A DNA stretch of 64,000 bases from Bog-257 sp963846715 (GCA_963846715.1 CAWJXA010000001.1:124001-188000), one strand, 5' to 3'; positions 54,086-64,000 are shown, counted from the stretch's first letter. The notes: generated by a model not told the origin, from the letters alone. Translations and numbers: made by a program.

Positions 54086-55078
54086 ATGACGATGGATCTT
54101 TCCGTCGGCGCGAAACCGCAACCGCGGAACATTCCGCCTGGACTTATTGACGAGGCACGCAAGCACGTTTACGAAGCTGCCATACGTACGCCGTTGGTGC
54201 GGCTCAACTATGACGGCCCGGCTGAGATCTACCTGAAGCTGGAGTGCCTGCAACCGATCGGCTCATTCAAGATTCGGGGAGCGTACAACGCGGTCCGGTT
54301 GCTGCCGGAAGATCAACGGCGGCGCGGCGTTTGGACGGTCAGCGCCGGCAACGCTGCCCAGGGAGTGGCATTGGCGGCGCGTAAGGCCGGTGTGGCCTGC
54401 AAAATTCTGATGATTGACGCGGCCCCGGCGGCCAAGTTCGATGCTGTAAGCCGTCTCGGCGGAGAGGTCGTAAAGGCCTCCTACGACGAGTGCTGGCAGG
54501 CCCTGGCCGACCGCGCTCATCCCGCGATGACAGGCGCGTTTATCCATCCCTTCGAGGATGACGGGTTTATCGCAGGCAATGCCTCGGTGGGGCTGGAAAT
54601 ACTGGAGGACCTTCCGGACGTGGACTGTGTGGTGGCGGGCTTCGGCGGTGGAGGCTTGTCATGTGGGATTGCTGCGGCCATGCAAGAACGTGGACAAAAG
54701 GTGAAGGTGTTCGGAGCAGAACCGGAGACGGCGGCGCCGCTGGCGTTGTCGCTGGCAGCGGGATCGGCCCAGAGTTTTCCCAACTGGACGGCGAGCTGGG
54801 TGGACGGGTGCGGAGGCAAGTCGGTGTTTCCCCGGATGTGGGACCTGGCCCATCATCTGCTGGCCGGATCAATCGTTTGCACTCTCGCGGAGACCCGCAA
54901 GGCGATGCGCATTGTGGCCGAGCGAAATCACGTGATTAGTGAGGGCGCAGGCGCTTGTGCCGTGGCAGCTGGGCTAAGTGGAAAATGCGGCTCCGGAAAG
55001 ATAGTCTGCGTGGTGAGTGGGGGAAATATTGACTTGGCGAAATTCTCCGAGTTGGTGACACATTCTGACTCAGATTGA
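54086..55078 (+). CDS. PLP-dependent threonine/serine dehydratase-like enzyme
   Basis: 330 residues of the fold-type II PLP family. PIGSFKIRGAYNAV holds the Schiff-base lysine, SAGNAAQGVALAARKAG is the substrate-loop (asparagine ring stacking), GFGGGGLSCGIAAAM is the glycine-rich phosphate-binding loop, and CVVSGGNID near the end places the serine that contacts the pyridine nitrogen. It would deaminate threonine or serine to 2-oxoacids or act as a racemase; it has no ACT regulatory domain. Reading frame clean. Confidence 0.92.
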   Translation: MTMDLSVGAKPQPRNIPPGLIDEARKHVYEAAIRTPLVRLNYDGPAEIYLKLECLQPIGSFKIRGAYNAVRLLPEDQRRRGVWTVSAGNAAQGVALAARKAGVACKILMIDAAPAAKFDAVSRLGGEVVKASYDECWQALADRAHPAMTGAFIHPFEDDGFIAGNASVGLEILEDLPDVDCVVAGFGGGGLSCGIAAAMQERGQKVKVFGAEPETAAPLALSLAAGSAQSFPNWTASWVDGCGGKSVFPRMWDLAHHLLAGSIVCTLAETRKAMRIVAERNHVISEGAGACAVAAGLSGKCGSGKIVCVVSGGNIDLAKFSELVTHSDSD

Positions 55079-55115
55079 TCCTGCCCTGCAAAGCTCTTTG
55101 TAGTTTCGATTTTGC

Positions 55116-55898
55116 TCAACTGCGGCGAGCCGGTTTACGCTTTCGACGCTTCTTGCTTTCCTGCGGCATTCGCAGTGGGTCCTTTGGCTGGTAACCCATT
55201 TCAACCGACAGTAGTTTCACCAGCTTTGCGAGTACTTTCGTTCGTGCCCAGTATTTGTCGTTACCTTCGACGAGGGTCCAGGGCGCGGTGGTGGTGCTGG
55301 TCTTGACCAACATCTGTTCCACCGCTTCTTCGTAAGCTGCCCACTTCTCGCGATTCCGCCAATCTTCATCGGTAAGCTTCCACGCCTTGTACCCAATGGC
55401 CTTGCGCTCTTCGAAGCGGCGCAGCTGTTCTTCGCGTGAGATGTGAATCCAGAACTTGGCGAGAACCACTCCAAATTCACGCAATTGGCGTTCGAAGGAA
55501 TTGATTTCCTTGTAGGCGCGCTTCCACTCCGCTTCACCAGCGAGTTTTTCGACGCGCTCCACTAGAACGCGTCCGTACCAGGAGCGATCAAAGATCGCTA
55601 TCTGTCCTCGTTCCGGGAGTCGTCTCCAGAAGCGGTACAAATAGTGGCGGGTGCGATCTTCCCCGTGCGGGGAGCTAATCGGGTAAACCACATAGCCCCG
55701 TGGGTCCAGCTTTTCGGTGATACGCTTGATCGCTCCGCCCTTGCCGGCCGCATCCCAGCCCTCGAAAACAATGATGACCGGCCGCTTCTGCAGATAGACC
55801 TGATACCCCAGTTCGCGGAGTTGAATCTGCCGGCGCGTCACTTCGCGCACATAAGCTTGACGATCCAGGGCGTGTGTAAGGTCTAACGTCTCGAGCAT
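55116..55898 (-). CDS. Polyphosphate kinase 2 family protein (gene B)
   Basis: 260 residues. IIVFEGWDAAGKGGAIKRIT is the PPK2 Walker A, IAIFDRSWYGRVLVERV the Walker B and arginine lid, and LDPRGYVVYPISSPHGEDRTRHYLYRFWRRLP and the lysine-rich end (RKRKPARRS) complete the fold. PPK2 moves phosphate between polyphosphate and nucleotides (NMP/NDP). Overlaps the end of the neighbouring PPK2 gene by the ATGA tetranucleotide, so they are co-translated. Class I, II or III cannot be assigned by eye. Confidence 0.92.
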   Translation of the reverse strand: MLETLDLTHALDRQAYVREVTRRQIQLRELGYQVYLQKRPVIIVFEGWDAAGKGGAIKRITEKLDPRGYVVYPISSPHGEDRTRHYLYRFWRRLPERGQIAIFDRSWYGRVLVERVEKLAGEAEWKRAYKEINSFERQLREFGVVLAKFWIHISREEQLRRFEERKAIGYKAWKLTDEDWRNREKWAAYEEAVEQMLVKTSTTTAPWTLVEGNDKYWARTKVLAKLVKLLSVEMGYQPKDPLRMPQESKKRRKRKPARRS

Positions 55899-56698
55899 CA
55901 GAGCCCATCTCCACTCAAGGATTCCATCGCAGCCCGCAACTCGGCGTCTTTGGATGCTTCGGCAGAAACATCGGTTGGAGGTGGCGTCTTAGACCCCAGC
56001 CTCTTTTCCACGGCACCGATAATGGTCTCAAACACATACTTCCGGGTGTACGACTTGGACGTGGCTCCGACAATGGTCCACGGAGCATACTCCGATTCAG
56101 TCAGCTCCAACATCTCCTCAGCGGCCGCAAGGTACTCAGCGTACTTCTTGTGACGCAGCCAGTCGGCCTTGGTGACGCGCCAGGCATCCAGTGGGTCCGC
56201 TTGGATCATCTCGAAACGCTTGCCCTGTTCCTTCCTGCTGATGTGTAGGAAGAACTTCAGGATTACGGTGCCATCATCCGCCAACATACGCTCGAACTCT
56301 ACGATGTCACGGAATGCTTGCCTCCACAACTTCTCCGGCACCGCCCCTTCCACACGTTCCTCGAGCACCCGTCCATACCAGCTGTGGTCAAAGATGACCA
56401 TCTCGCCGCGGTTTGGCACCTTCAGCCAAAACCGCCACAACCACGGACGCTGCTGCTCGTACGTGCGAGGAGCCGTGATCGGATAGAGTTTGAAACCGCG
56501 CGGATCCAGCCGCTGCGTCAGCGCCGCTATCGTCGTACCCTTACCGGAAGCGTCCCAGCCCTCGAAAACAATGACCGTGGGAACACCATTGTCCCAACAC
56601 GCCTTCTCCAAATCGTACAGACGCAACTGTAGGCCGGGGACTACGCGTTTGTATTCTTCGCGGGAGATCTTCATTTTCAAGTTGATGTTTTCAAGCAT
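55898..56698 (-). CDS. Polyphosphate kinase 2 family protein (gene A)
   Basis: 266 residues from the ATG at 56698 (a TTG three codons earlier is possible). IVFEGWDASGKGTTIAAL is the Walker A, VIFDHSWYGRVLEERVEG the Walker B (with H in place of R as compared with gene B), and LDPRGFKLYPITAPRTYEQQRPWLWRFWLKVP the lid. Two different PPK2 proteins encoded back to back resemble the two fused halves of polyphosphate:AMP phosphotransferase (PAP), split here into two genes; they may form a hetero-oligomer. Cytoplasmic. Confidence 0.92.
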   Translation of the reverse strand: MLENINLKMKISREEYKRVVPGLQLRLYDLEKACWDNGVPTVIVFEGWDASGKGTTIAALTQRLDPRGFKLYPITAPRTYEQQRPWLWRFWLKVPNRGEMVIFDHSWYGRVLEERVEGAVPEKLWRQAFRDIVEFERMLADDGTVILKFFLHISRKEQGKRFEMIQADPLDAWRVTKADWLRHKKYAEYLAAAEEMLELTESEYAPWTIVGATSKSYTRKYVFETIIGAVEKRLGSKTPPPTDVSAEASKDAELRAAMESLSGDGL

Positions 56699-56877
56699 GA
56701 AGGTCAATTCTACTCAAGGCCGCAACCGGCTGGCCGGGTGAGTAGACGCAGCGTGCCCTAACGGAAGTGATGACCGCCTGTCGTATTTCTTGCAGAGAGG
56801 AGCTTAGTCGGGAAATTTCCTGCAACCTGCTTCAGAACCCGGCGACCGCGTGATCTTCGGCACGCTCTGTATGGCTT

Positions 56878-59800
56878 CTAGAATTCTTTGTGGTAGCGAG
56901 CGTCGAGCCCAAAGCCACCACCCTGGTCGCGGACACCACTGAGGGACCACTTGCGATTGACCTGATACTGCATCTGCACGGCCGTGTTCTGCGTGGTGGT
57001 TACATCGGTAGAGAATGTCACGAATAGCTTGCTGGTGACTCGCTGTTGTACGGTCAGCCGGGCGCCGGGCTGCTGATTACCGTTGTTGCCGAGCTGCGGA
57101 TCCACCGAAAGTTGCGAGATGCCGGCTACTTTTGTAATTCGGCTCGTCACCTGGCCGGTGACCTGCGATGCCACCAGTGACTCTGCACCGAGCGTGGTGG
57201 ATTGCGCTGGAGCGGCGTTGCTGGCCTCCTCTGTGCTGCCGAAAGCAAGCAGGTGAATGATATCGGCGGGCGGAAGCGAGGGATCAGAAGTATAGTTGGT
57301 GCGCAGGCGATCCAGCGGACCCCGGAAGCGCATTGCAATGTTGTACTGCTGGATCGTGGTGTTGGCCTGCAAGTTCACCACCGGCTCGGTTTCCAGCGAA
57401 TTAATGAATGCGATGGTGCCTCCTTGGACCACGTACCGATTCCCCAGAAAAATCAAGTCTCCACCGGTCAGATTGGCACGGCCCATAATGACCGGATCCG
57501 ACGCTGTGCCAATCACGCGTAGGTTGGCATCGCCTTGAATACTGACCGCAGGGCTGAATACGTTTAACTCCGAGGTAGAGCGCAGCGCCACGTTAAGATT
57601 TATGTTGTCGGCGAACCCCTGCGTCGGCGGAGGCGATGAAACTCCGCTGAATTGCGCAATGAATTGCGCCAAATCAAAATCGGGAGTGAACGAGGCCTGG
57701 TTTACGTTGACTTGTCCCTGGAGCCAGGCTTTCTGCGGCGTACCCGTCAGCGTAAGGTTTAAATCGAGATCGCTGCGCACGCTCTGCGGATACAACAGCC
57801 GTAGATCGTTGCCCCTCAGCACGATATTCATCTGCACCGCTGGACGGTAGGCGACGGCGCCCGACGCTGTCACTTGGCCGCCTCCGACGTCTCCGGTCAA
57901 TCGCGCGATCTCCAGCCGATCAGGACGCAGCGTAAGTACTCCGTTGCCGTTGGACAATCCGACAGGTAAATCCTCGCTGGAAAAGCTGGCGTTGACGACA
58001 CGAATCTGGCCTTCAACATTGCCGCCGTTTCTTTGTCCGGCGACATGGATGTCCAACTGAAGTTGCCCGCTGCTGCTGACCATCGGATCAAACATTTGCG
58101 CTAGCCCAAGGTCAATCGTGCCCTGTACGCTCAGCGTAGACGCGGCGTCACTGTTGACCGGCAGCCTTCCCTGGAAGCGGACATCGGTTCCGGTGCCCTT
58201 GATCTCTCCTGGCTGCAGCGAAAGCACGCCGTTCGCGTAATCAGCGCGAATCGGAGTGACCGCGGCCAGCTGTATAGTCACCGCTTTCGCACCGACTGCT
58301 GCCGTGGTGCGGTAGTTCACCCCCAGGGTTGGAATGTTGACATGCGCTTCCACCAGGGCTTTGTTTTTTAGCGGCCCGCGCAGGGTGGCATGAATTTCCG
58401 TCTGGCCACTCAGGTTCGCAGCTTGTGCGGGAGCGTACGCTGCTAGAAAAGGCTGTAGGGGAACCAACGGAGTATCCAGGCTGGCATCCGCATAGTAATC
58501 GCCAGTTAACGCAATTTTGCCCTGCGCATGCAAGGGCGTGTTCAAGACCTGCGAGCCCAGCGAAAATGTAGCTTCATGATTGGCGACATTGGCTTGTAAT
58601 TTGATGTCGTTTATCTGCTGCTGCTGGATGTTGAGCTGCGGGATACTAAGTGAGGCCTGACCTTGCGGATCCTTAACCGTGCCCCGTCCACTGGCCGTAA
58701 AATTCAGCGACCCGGATAGTTGCAGGTTGCGCTCGCGCAGCGCGCGTATCTTATCGAGCTGAATATTAGTCGCCTGCAATAGCGCATCGTAGCCTTCTTG
58801 CTTTGGGTAATAGGCCACCTGACCTTGCGCCGAGCCGGCGGCGATTCGCACCAACAGGTTCGCATGCACGGTATCGCCCGTTCCTTGAAAGCGCACATCG
58901 GCCGCCTGGATAAGCTCGCCTGAGATGGTTGCGTTATGCAGGCTGATATCGCCTTGCCCGATCGGATTCAGCTGGGTTCCATGCAGCGCAATCTTCGCGT
59001 TCATGGTGCCGGAGACTGGAATGTTCGAATTGGCGACCCGCGCAAGTTCCGCCAGAGAAATTTGTAATGCATTTGCATTGACCACGAACGGACTCGACGG
59101 CGTATAGGCCCAGTGGCGCAGTCCCGATTGCAGGCCAAAACTGACGCGGCCTTGTTTTGCCGGCTCCAACTCCCCGTTCTGAAGGCTAATCAGCGAGGGG
59201 CTGGCCTGCACGGTCGTATGCAGCAGACGAAACGCGCTGCCGCGAATTTGCAGATTGTTCGCAATCAATTGTCCCGCGATTTGTGGAGCGCTGGTTGAGC
59301 CGCGCACCGTGCCGTCGAACGAAGCCGTTCCTTGCAGGTCCAGCGCGACCGGCGCCGCCTGACCGGGCGTTGGCTGACTGAATAGATCAGCCACGGTTTC
59401 CAAGTCGTGCAGATCATTCGCTTGCACGTGCACTTGCAACGCCGATCGCTTGCTTACTGTGCCATTAAGATTGATCGAGGTCTGTGGCGTGCGAACGTAG
59501 CTCTGGTTCAGTGCGAGTTCCTGGGAGGCGCCTGCATAACGCGCATGAATCAACGCGTTCACCGGCACCGATCCGGACCTGGAGTTGGGCGGTGCAGGTG
59601 CAACTTGCCCGTTCGCGGCTGCGTTGGCGACCAGTACAACATCGTTCCCGCTTCCGCTCCAAGTAGCATCGGCAGTAGCGTTCACCTGGCCCGAGATCGC
59701 AACCTGTCTCAGCGAAACCGAGTTGGCAACCCTCTTCAGGTCAGCCAGCGAAATGTTGTGGAGAGCGGCCACGACGTGTCCCTGCTGCTTTCCAGTCAGG

Positions 59801-60936
59801 TCTCGAACGGTTGCGGCACCAGTGACTTCGCCCCCCAAGAGTCGCGCTCGAATGTCCCGCAGTTCGACATTGCCGTTGCGGAGGCTATAGCTCGCTCCTA
59901 CATCGCGAACGTCGGTGCGCAGACTTGGAGTGCGAAGTTGCAGTAGCGAACTCTTGACGGTTCCTTCCAACGAGGCAGACTCTAGCGGCGGCCGTCCCGC
60001 GACCGTGGCATAATCTCCCGTGCCGCTCAGCAAAACAATCCCGCTCGGCAGCGATGGGTTTTGCAGCGCCTGCCGAAACTCCTCTGGCGCCAGCATCGCT
60101 GTGTAGCGGGCATGAATCCTGGGGCTGTTGTAGTTGTCCAACGAGGCGTATAGCAGCACCTGCGACTGACCGCTCTTCAGCACAACATTGCTTAATGTCA
60201 TTCCGCCACGCCGGGCATCGAACTGCGCGGCCAAGTCGTGCTGGATGGGCGCATAGTCCCCGTATTGCAAGTGTCCGTCGCGATACGAGACACGCCCGAA
60301 GTACCGGCCGCCAGCAATCCCGTCATAGCTCGATTGGAATTGCAGGTCGCGCAAGTCTGCGTCAATGGCGCTCCTGCGGTCGTTGTAGTACACCTCTCCA
60401 CCATCGATGACGATGTGCTTTATCGCGAGGTCAAAAATATTTGTGCTTGAACCGCTGCTGTTCTGCGGTTTGGGAAGATTATTCTGTCCGGCTTGATCGA
60501 CTATGAGATGGACGACCGGGTGATCGACGGTAACATTGGACAGATTCCACTGGCGGTGCAAGACAGAAATAATTCGCACTCCCAAGCCAACGTGGTCCAC
60601 TTGCAGCAAGGGAGCGTTCGCGCCCGGGCCCGTCCCGTATACCGTAACGGCATAAAGATCGAGGCCGAGAGTCGACAGATGCAAAGCGAAGTTCTGGGCC
60701 TCGACCCGGGTGTTCAACGTGTCGCTTGCCTGCTTCTCCGCCGTTCGCAATATGTAGCTATGGAAAGAAGGGCTGTGCAGTAAAACATAGGTTCCAACAA
60801 TGGCAATCAGGAGAACGACTGCCAGGACGCCGAGCATCCAGGCGATCACCCGCTGCCAGCCGCGGCGCTTGCGGGGCAGAATCACATACGGTTTTTTGGG
60901 CTCTTGCTGAGGAAGCCCGCTATCTCGAAGCGCCAT
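56878..60936 (-). CDS. tamB: TamB-like translocation and assembly protein
   Basis: 1352 residues. One N-terminal helix (VIAWMLGVLAVVLLIAIVGTYVLL), then long beta-helix repeats of the AsmA/TamB type (for example ITTGRV-like strands, PLLQVDHVGLGVRI, TVDHPVVHLIVDQ). The C-terminal DUF490/TamB domain ends TQNTAVQMQYQVNRKWSLSG and DQGGGFGLDARYHKEF, as in TamB. It bridges inner and outer membrane and helps insert outer-membrane proteins or move lipids. The stop is at 56878 and the ATG lies two bases after the BamA-like stop, so the pair is a TamA/TamB-type operon. Confidence 0.88.
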   Translation of the reverse strand: MALRDSGLPQQEPKKPYVILPRKRRGWQRVIAWMLGVLAVVLLIAIVGTYVLLHSPSFHSYILRTAEKQASDTLNTRVEAQNFALHLSTLGLDLYAVTVYGTGPGANAPLLQVDHVGLGVRIISVLHRQWNLSNVTVDHPVVHLIVDQAGQNNLPKPQNSSGSSTNIFDLAIKHIVIDGGEVYYNDRRSAIDADLRDLQFQSSYDGIAGGRYFGRVSYRDGHLQYGDYAPIQHDLAAQFDARRGGMTLSNVVLKSGQSQVLLYASLDNYNSPRIHARYTAMLAPEEFRQALQNPSLPSGIVLLSGTGDYATVAGRPPLESASLEGTVKSSLLQLRTPSLRTDVRDVGASYSLRNGNVELRDIRARLLGGEVTGAATVRDLTGKQQGHVVAALHNISLADLKRVANSVSLRQVAISGQVNATADATWSGSGNDVVLVANAAANGQVAPAPPNSRSGSVPVNALIHARYAGASQELALNQSYVRTPQTSINLNGTVSKRSALQVHVQANDLHDLETVADLFSQPTPGQAAPVALDLQGTASFDGTVRGSTSAPQIAGQLIANNLQIRGSAFRLLHTTVQASPSLISLQNGELEPAKQGRVSFGLQSGLRHWAYTPSSPFVVNANALQISLAELARVANSNIPVSGTMNAKIALHGTQLNPIGQGDISLHNATISGELIQAADVRFQGTGDTVHANLLVRIAAGSAQGQVAYYPKQEGYDALLQATNIQLDKIRALRERNLQLSGSLNFTASGRGTVKDPQGQASLSIPQLNIQQQQINDIKLQANVANHEATFSLGSQVLNTPLHAQGKIALTGDYYADASLDTPLVPLQPFLAAYAPAQAANLSGQTEIHATLRGPLKNKALVEAHVNIPTLGVNYRTTAAVGAKAVTIQLAAVTPIRADYANGVLSLQPGEIKGTGTDVRFQGRLPVNSDAASTLSVQGTIDLGLAQMFDPMVSSSGQLQLDIHVAGQRNGGNVEGQIRVVNASFSSEDLPVGLSNGNGVLTLRPDRLEIARLTGDVGGGQVTASGAVAYRPAVQMNIVLRGNDLRLLYPQSVRSDLDLNLTLTGTPQKAWLQGQVNVNQASFTPDFDLAQFIAQFSGVSSPPPTQGFADNINLNVALRSTSELNVFSPAVSIQGDANLRVIGTASDPVIMGRANLTGGDLIFLGNRYVVQGGTIAFINSLETEPVVNLQANTTIQQYNIAMRFRGPLDRLRTNYTSDPSLPPADIIHLLAFGSTEEASNAAPAQSTTLGAESLVASQVTGQVTSRITKVAGISQLSVDPQLGNNGNQQPGARLTVQQRVTSKLFVTFSTDVTTTQNTAVQMQYQVNRKWSLSGVRDQGGGFGLDARYHKEF

Positions 60937-60938
60937 GG

Positions 60939-63884
60939 TTAGAATGCCTGTCCCAGCGTCACGAACACCTGCGTTGATTTGATGCCGGGGTCAGGATTCA
61001 AGTTGTGGCCGATGTCGATGCGAATGGGACCAACCGGGGTAGCGTAGCGGAATCCGATACCCACCGAGTTACTGTAGAGCGAAGTGAAATCGTGGAAACC
61101 GATGATTGGATATACATTGCCGCCATCGTAAAAGGTGACAAGGCCCAGCCCCTTCTTGATGAAATCGAGAGGATAGCGCAGCTCGGTGTTCAGGATCAGC
61201 AGCTCGTTGCCGCCGGCCGGTACGGTGATCTTGGAACACGTCGACGGGTCGGCCGGATTGCTGCAAGCCGCAACCACGCGCTGCGGTCCAGCCCCGTTAA
61301 GCGGAAATCCGCGTAACGTGTTACCGCCGCCCGAGAAGAAGCGCTGACTGAGCGGCACTTCGCTTCCCGCATAGGCCTGCTCCAGTCCCACACGGATGCT
61401 GTTCGCCCAAACAATTCCCTTTCCAATATTTTTGTAGTACGCAGTCTGTCCCACGAACGAAGCAAAGCTGAAGTTGGAGCCCAGCCATGCCGGATTCACC
61501 CCCACTTCGTAGCTCTGATAGATGCCGCGGTGCGCATCGAGAACGTTGTCACGCGTGTCGTGAATCCAAGTTGCCGATACCGTGGACAAATGGACGTTGA
61601 GTTGGTTCGAGGGAACCAGATCAGGAATCAGGAGGTTACTGATGCGAGTGAGCTGAAAGTTATAGCGCAGGAACAGATTCGTCGTTTTCTTGGCGTTGAG
61701 CGGCCTTTCCCATTGATACCCCAGGTTTCCAATTCGCGCAGTGAAAATGGGATTCTGGCTATTGTGTTCGGCGGAGAGTAGTGCACTTCCCTTCCAACTG
61801 CTTGCGAGGAACGACGGATCCGTGTAAGCGAAGTTGACCTGTTGATCCAGCCGTCCGGCAAATGCGCTTATCGTAAAAGACTCTGCCCGTCCGCGAAGAT
61901 TGCGGCGCGTGTACTCGAAGGTCCCGTCCGGCCCCCAGAACGTTTTCTCGCTGGTCCTGAAATTTGGAGGAAGCCCGACCGGTGGCAGGCCGGGCACCAC
62001 CACCGTGCCGCTGGGAACGCTGCCACCACGGTTTATCACTTGAAAGCCGAATCCGTAGACAATGGAGTTCCTCTTTCCCTCGTGCACTTTGACCACGACA
62101 TCTTCCTGGTTCTGGTCAGTGATGGAGCGTTTGGGGGAAACCTCTGCCCAATCGAAAACGCCCAGGTTGTATAAGTGGCTCTCCGAGCTGAATAGAGAAT
62201 TCTGGCTGAGCGGCTCGCCGGATTTGATTCTTAGCTGTTTGTTGATGATGGCCTGCTGCGTATGCTGTCTTCCATCGGTGATGATGGTAGCGGTTTTGAC
62301 CTGCGGGCCCTCGATGATTTCATACACCACATTCACATGATTGGGATCGCCTGGAACCGCCTTGGCCGTCGAGTGGAATCCCGCGTTCAAGTATCCCAGG
62401 GTCAGGTAACGGGCCATGATCTGGTTGCGATCCCGGGTAACCAGGTCCTGTGAATAGGGCTTACCGGGACCGAGGTTCAAGCCATGCGGCGCAAATTCGG
62501 CCTCCGACAATGTGGTATTGCCCTCGATCTTCAGAGCCTGCACCACCTCCAGCGGTCCTTCCGTGACCTGGAAGGTGACGTCCACATTTCCATTCTTCCG
62601 CACCACCGTGGGGACGACTTCCGCCTGACTGTATCCCGCCGCGCGATAGGTGTCGCGGAGATTCTTAACGCTGGTGCGAACCAGAGCTTCGCTGTATTTG
62701 CCGTGGGAGAGAAAATGTGCCTTCTCGACGCTGACGCGCGATTGTAATTCCTTCCTGTTGAGATGCTGGTTCCCTTTGAATGCCACCTGGTCAACCTTGT
62801 GGCGTCCGTCTTTGTGAATGTCATACACGATGGACATTTCGTCCTTCTCATCGACCGTCTTCACGTCAACCGTCGTGTCGAAATAACCCTTCGCCTGAAA
62901 ATAGGAGACAAGATTGCGTTGACCCTCCTTGATCAACTCGTCATTGACGGCATTCGTCTGGTAGATAGGCACCAGGCTGCGCTTGGTGCGACCCCATACA
63001 TGCGCGCCCACGGTGCTGATTTTTACGATCCGTCCGGTGGTTATCTGGAACATGATGTCAGCGCGATTGGTCGGGGCATCGTACTCAGCCGAAACTAGCT
63101 TCACCTGTCCGGTTACGTAGTTCTGGCCGACCAGCGCGGATTGCATATAACGGGTCGCGCCCTGCAAGCGGTTATAGGAATATTTCGCCCCCGGCTTTAG
63201 CGAATCGCCGCGTAAACGTGCCATCACCGAGCGCAGCTTTTTTCGCAGGTAATTGGTTTCTTCCGGACTGGAGCCCGCCAGATCGATCTTGCCTATCTTG
63301 GCCCGAATGCCCAGCTCCGCATGGAATACGACATTCACCAGTCCGGTATCACTCTTCGGCTCAATCTCCGGGTGCACCTTGGCGAGGAAATGCCCATGCT
63401 GCTGAAAGAATGTGGTCAGCGACTTCGCCCCGCGATCCATATCGTTGGCGGAGTATGGCGTCTGCGAGTTGTAGTCGGCTACCTGAAGTAAGCGCGAGTA
63501 CGGAAATTCCTTTAGGGCACCCGGAAACTCGTACATGCCAACGTAGACAGCAGGCTGAAGAATGAACACCACTCGCACTCCCTCCGCCTGAGGTTGCAGA
63601 TCAAGTTTCACATCCTGAAAATGGCCGTGCTGTTTCAGCTCCGCAATGCTGGAGTCCACGTCCTTCTGCGACAGGGCCTGCCCTGGCTTCACTGCGATCA
63701 GATTCTGAACGCTCGCAAGGGTGACATCGGGGCGGCCGGCCACCTGAACTGCTGCCACGGTCTGGCCGAGGTAAGAAGAGAGTTGCTGAGCGGGGATCTG
63801 CGCATGTGCGCAGGCACATAGTATTACGGCAGCGAGCATTCCCAACAGCCGGGAACGAAGGAAAATGGCCGAGCAAAATAGCAT
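60939..63884 (-). CDS. BamA/TamA-family outer-membrane protein
   Basis: 981 residues: signal peptide (LLGMLAAVILCACAHAQ), several POTRA domains (for example IAELKQHGHFQDVKLDLQPQ, LKIEGNTTLSEAEF, ELQSRVSVEKAHFLSHGKYS), then the Omp85 beta-barrel with FSGGGNTLRGFPLNGAGPQ, the loop-6 (V/I)RGF-type motif, and the final strand LGQAF ending in phenylalanine. It inserts or exports proteins at the outer membrane. Followed two bases later by the TamB-like gene. The number of POTRAs is higher than the three in TamA, so it may be a distinct Omp85 class in this phylum. Confidence 0.9.
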   Translation of the reverse strand: MLFCSAIFLRSRLLGMLAAVILCACAHAQIPAQQLSSYLGQTVAAVQVAGRPDVTLASVQNLIAVKPGQALSQKDVDSSIAELKQHGHFQDVKLDLQPQAEGVRVVFILQPAVYVGMYEFPGALKEFPYSRLLQVADYNSQTPYSANDMDRGAKSLTTFFQQHGHFLAKVHPEIEPKSDTGLVNVVFHAELGIRAKIGKIDLAGSSPEETNYLRKKLRSVMARLRGDSLKPGAKYSYNRLQGATRYMQSALVGQNYVTGQVKLVSAEYDAPTNRADIMFQITTGRIVKISTVGAHVWGRTKRSLVPIYQTNAVNDELIKEGQRNLVSYFQAKGYFDTTVDVKTVDEKDEMSIVYDIHKDGRHKVDQVAFKGNQHLNRKELQSRVSVEKAHFLSHGKYSEALVRTSVKNLRDTYRAAGYSQAEVVPTVVRKNGNVDVTFQVTEGPLEVVQALKIEGNTTLSEAEFAPHGLNLGPGKPYSQDLVTRDRNQIMARYLTLGYLNAGFHSTAKAVPGDPNHVNVVYEIIEGPQVKTATIITDGRQHTQQAIINKQLRIKSGEPLSQNSLFSSESHLYNLGVFDWAEVSPKRSITDQNQEDVVVKVHEGKRNSIVYGFGFQVINRGGSVPSGTVVVPGLPPVGLPPNFRTSEKTFWGPDGTFEYTRRNLRGRAESFTISAFAGRLDQQVNFAYTDPSFLASSWKGSALLSAEHNSQNPIFTARIGNLGYQWERPLNAKKTTNLFLRYNFQLTRISNLLIPDLVPSNQLNVHLSTVSATWIHDTRDNVLDAHRGIYQSYEVGVNPAWLGSNFSFASFVGQTAYYKNIGKGIVWANSIRVGLEQAYAGSEVPLSQRFFSGGGNTLRGFPLNGAGPQRVVAACSNPADPSTCSKITVPAGGNELLILNTELRYPLDFIKKGLGLVTFYDGGNVYPIIGFHDFTSLYSNSVGIGFRYATPVGPIRIDIGHNLNPDPGIKSTQVFVTLGQAF

Positions 63885-64000
63885 TAACGTGGATGCCGAC
63901 AGGGTGAATGACCAACTTCTCCCGTTGGTGAGATGCGAAACTCACATTAATGTTTGGCTTGGCACACAGTGCGTATAAAAAAACGGTGATCGCTAAATCT

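Overview
The window looks like chromosome of a Gram-negative bacterium of moderately high GC, most likely an acidobacterium of the Koribacter/Terriglobia type. That placement is inference: it rests on the gene families present (secreted PQQ-like propellers with a YHNDNYRTGAN start, DUF3604 lipoproteins, DUF2934 and RHS fragments, a BamA/TamB-like pair), not on a marker gene. The first 1 kb is sucC, running off the left edge. It is followed by a broken DUF1990 gene, a frameshifted polytopic membrane protein and a tandem pair of 551-residue secreted propellers.

An initiator tRNA-fMet at 6491-6567 appears to be the integration site of an island. A tyrosine integrase and an excisionase-like HTH gene lie right beside it. 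After them come accessory genes: a J-domain-like protein, a Myb-like DNA-binding protein, a protein built from two repeats, an XRE regulator, an F420/NADP-type reductase, a dinB/SRAP repair pair, HugZ, and YprB/YprA nuclease and helicase. No copy of the tRNA 3' end that could be the far attachment site was found, so the right border is unknown.

From 21.8 to 31 kb there is a defence-like and strongly mosaic region. Its core is a ubiquitin-like conjugation cassette: an MBL-fold protein, an E2-E1 fusion and a JAB/JAMM peptidase on the minus strand, divergent from a CapW/BrxR-like WYL regulator and a 4-TM membrane protein. A 10-bp-arm palindrome lies in the shared promoter. No CD-NTase is present, so this is not ordinary type II CBASS. 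An HNH-like zinc protein and a small unknown protein follow. Next is a second, decayed ubiquitin-like module, part of a PRTRC cassette (ThiF/E1, frameshifted E2-like B, 5'-truncated F). It is joined directly to RHS debris, an IS481-type transposase remnant and a larger RHS protein with a possible immunity gene.

From 35 to 44 kb there is a universal stress protein and then a long co-directional cluster: two DUF3604 lipoproteins, an anchored parvulin and three HupE/UreJ membrane proteins with tightly overlapping ends. From 44.7 to 56.7 kb lie redox and stress genes (DyP peroxidase with an encapsulin-type tail, Rieske membrane protein, MOSC-reductase-ferredoxin fusion, Dps, BBE-type flavoenzyme) and housekeeping genes (exonuclease, S4 protein, threonine dehydratase-like enzyme, two PPK2 kinases). 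The window closes with a TamB-like and a BamA/TamA-like gene for outer-membrane assembly.

One-base frameshifts recur, several in homopolymer runs, in genes that would be expected to be intact (dinB, yprA-like helicase, exonuclease, PRTRC B, the J-domain protein). Either the assembly carries indel errors or this region is decaying. Raw reads would be needed to decide.
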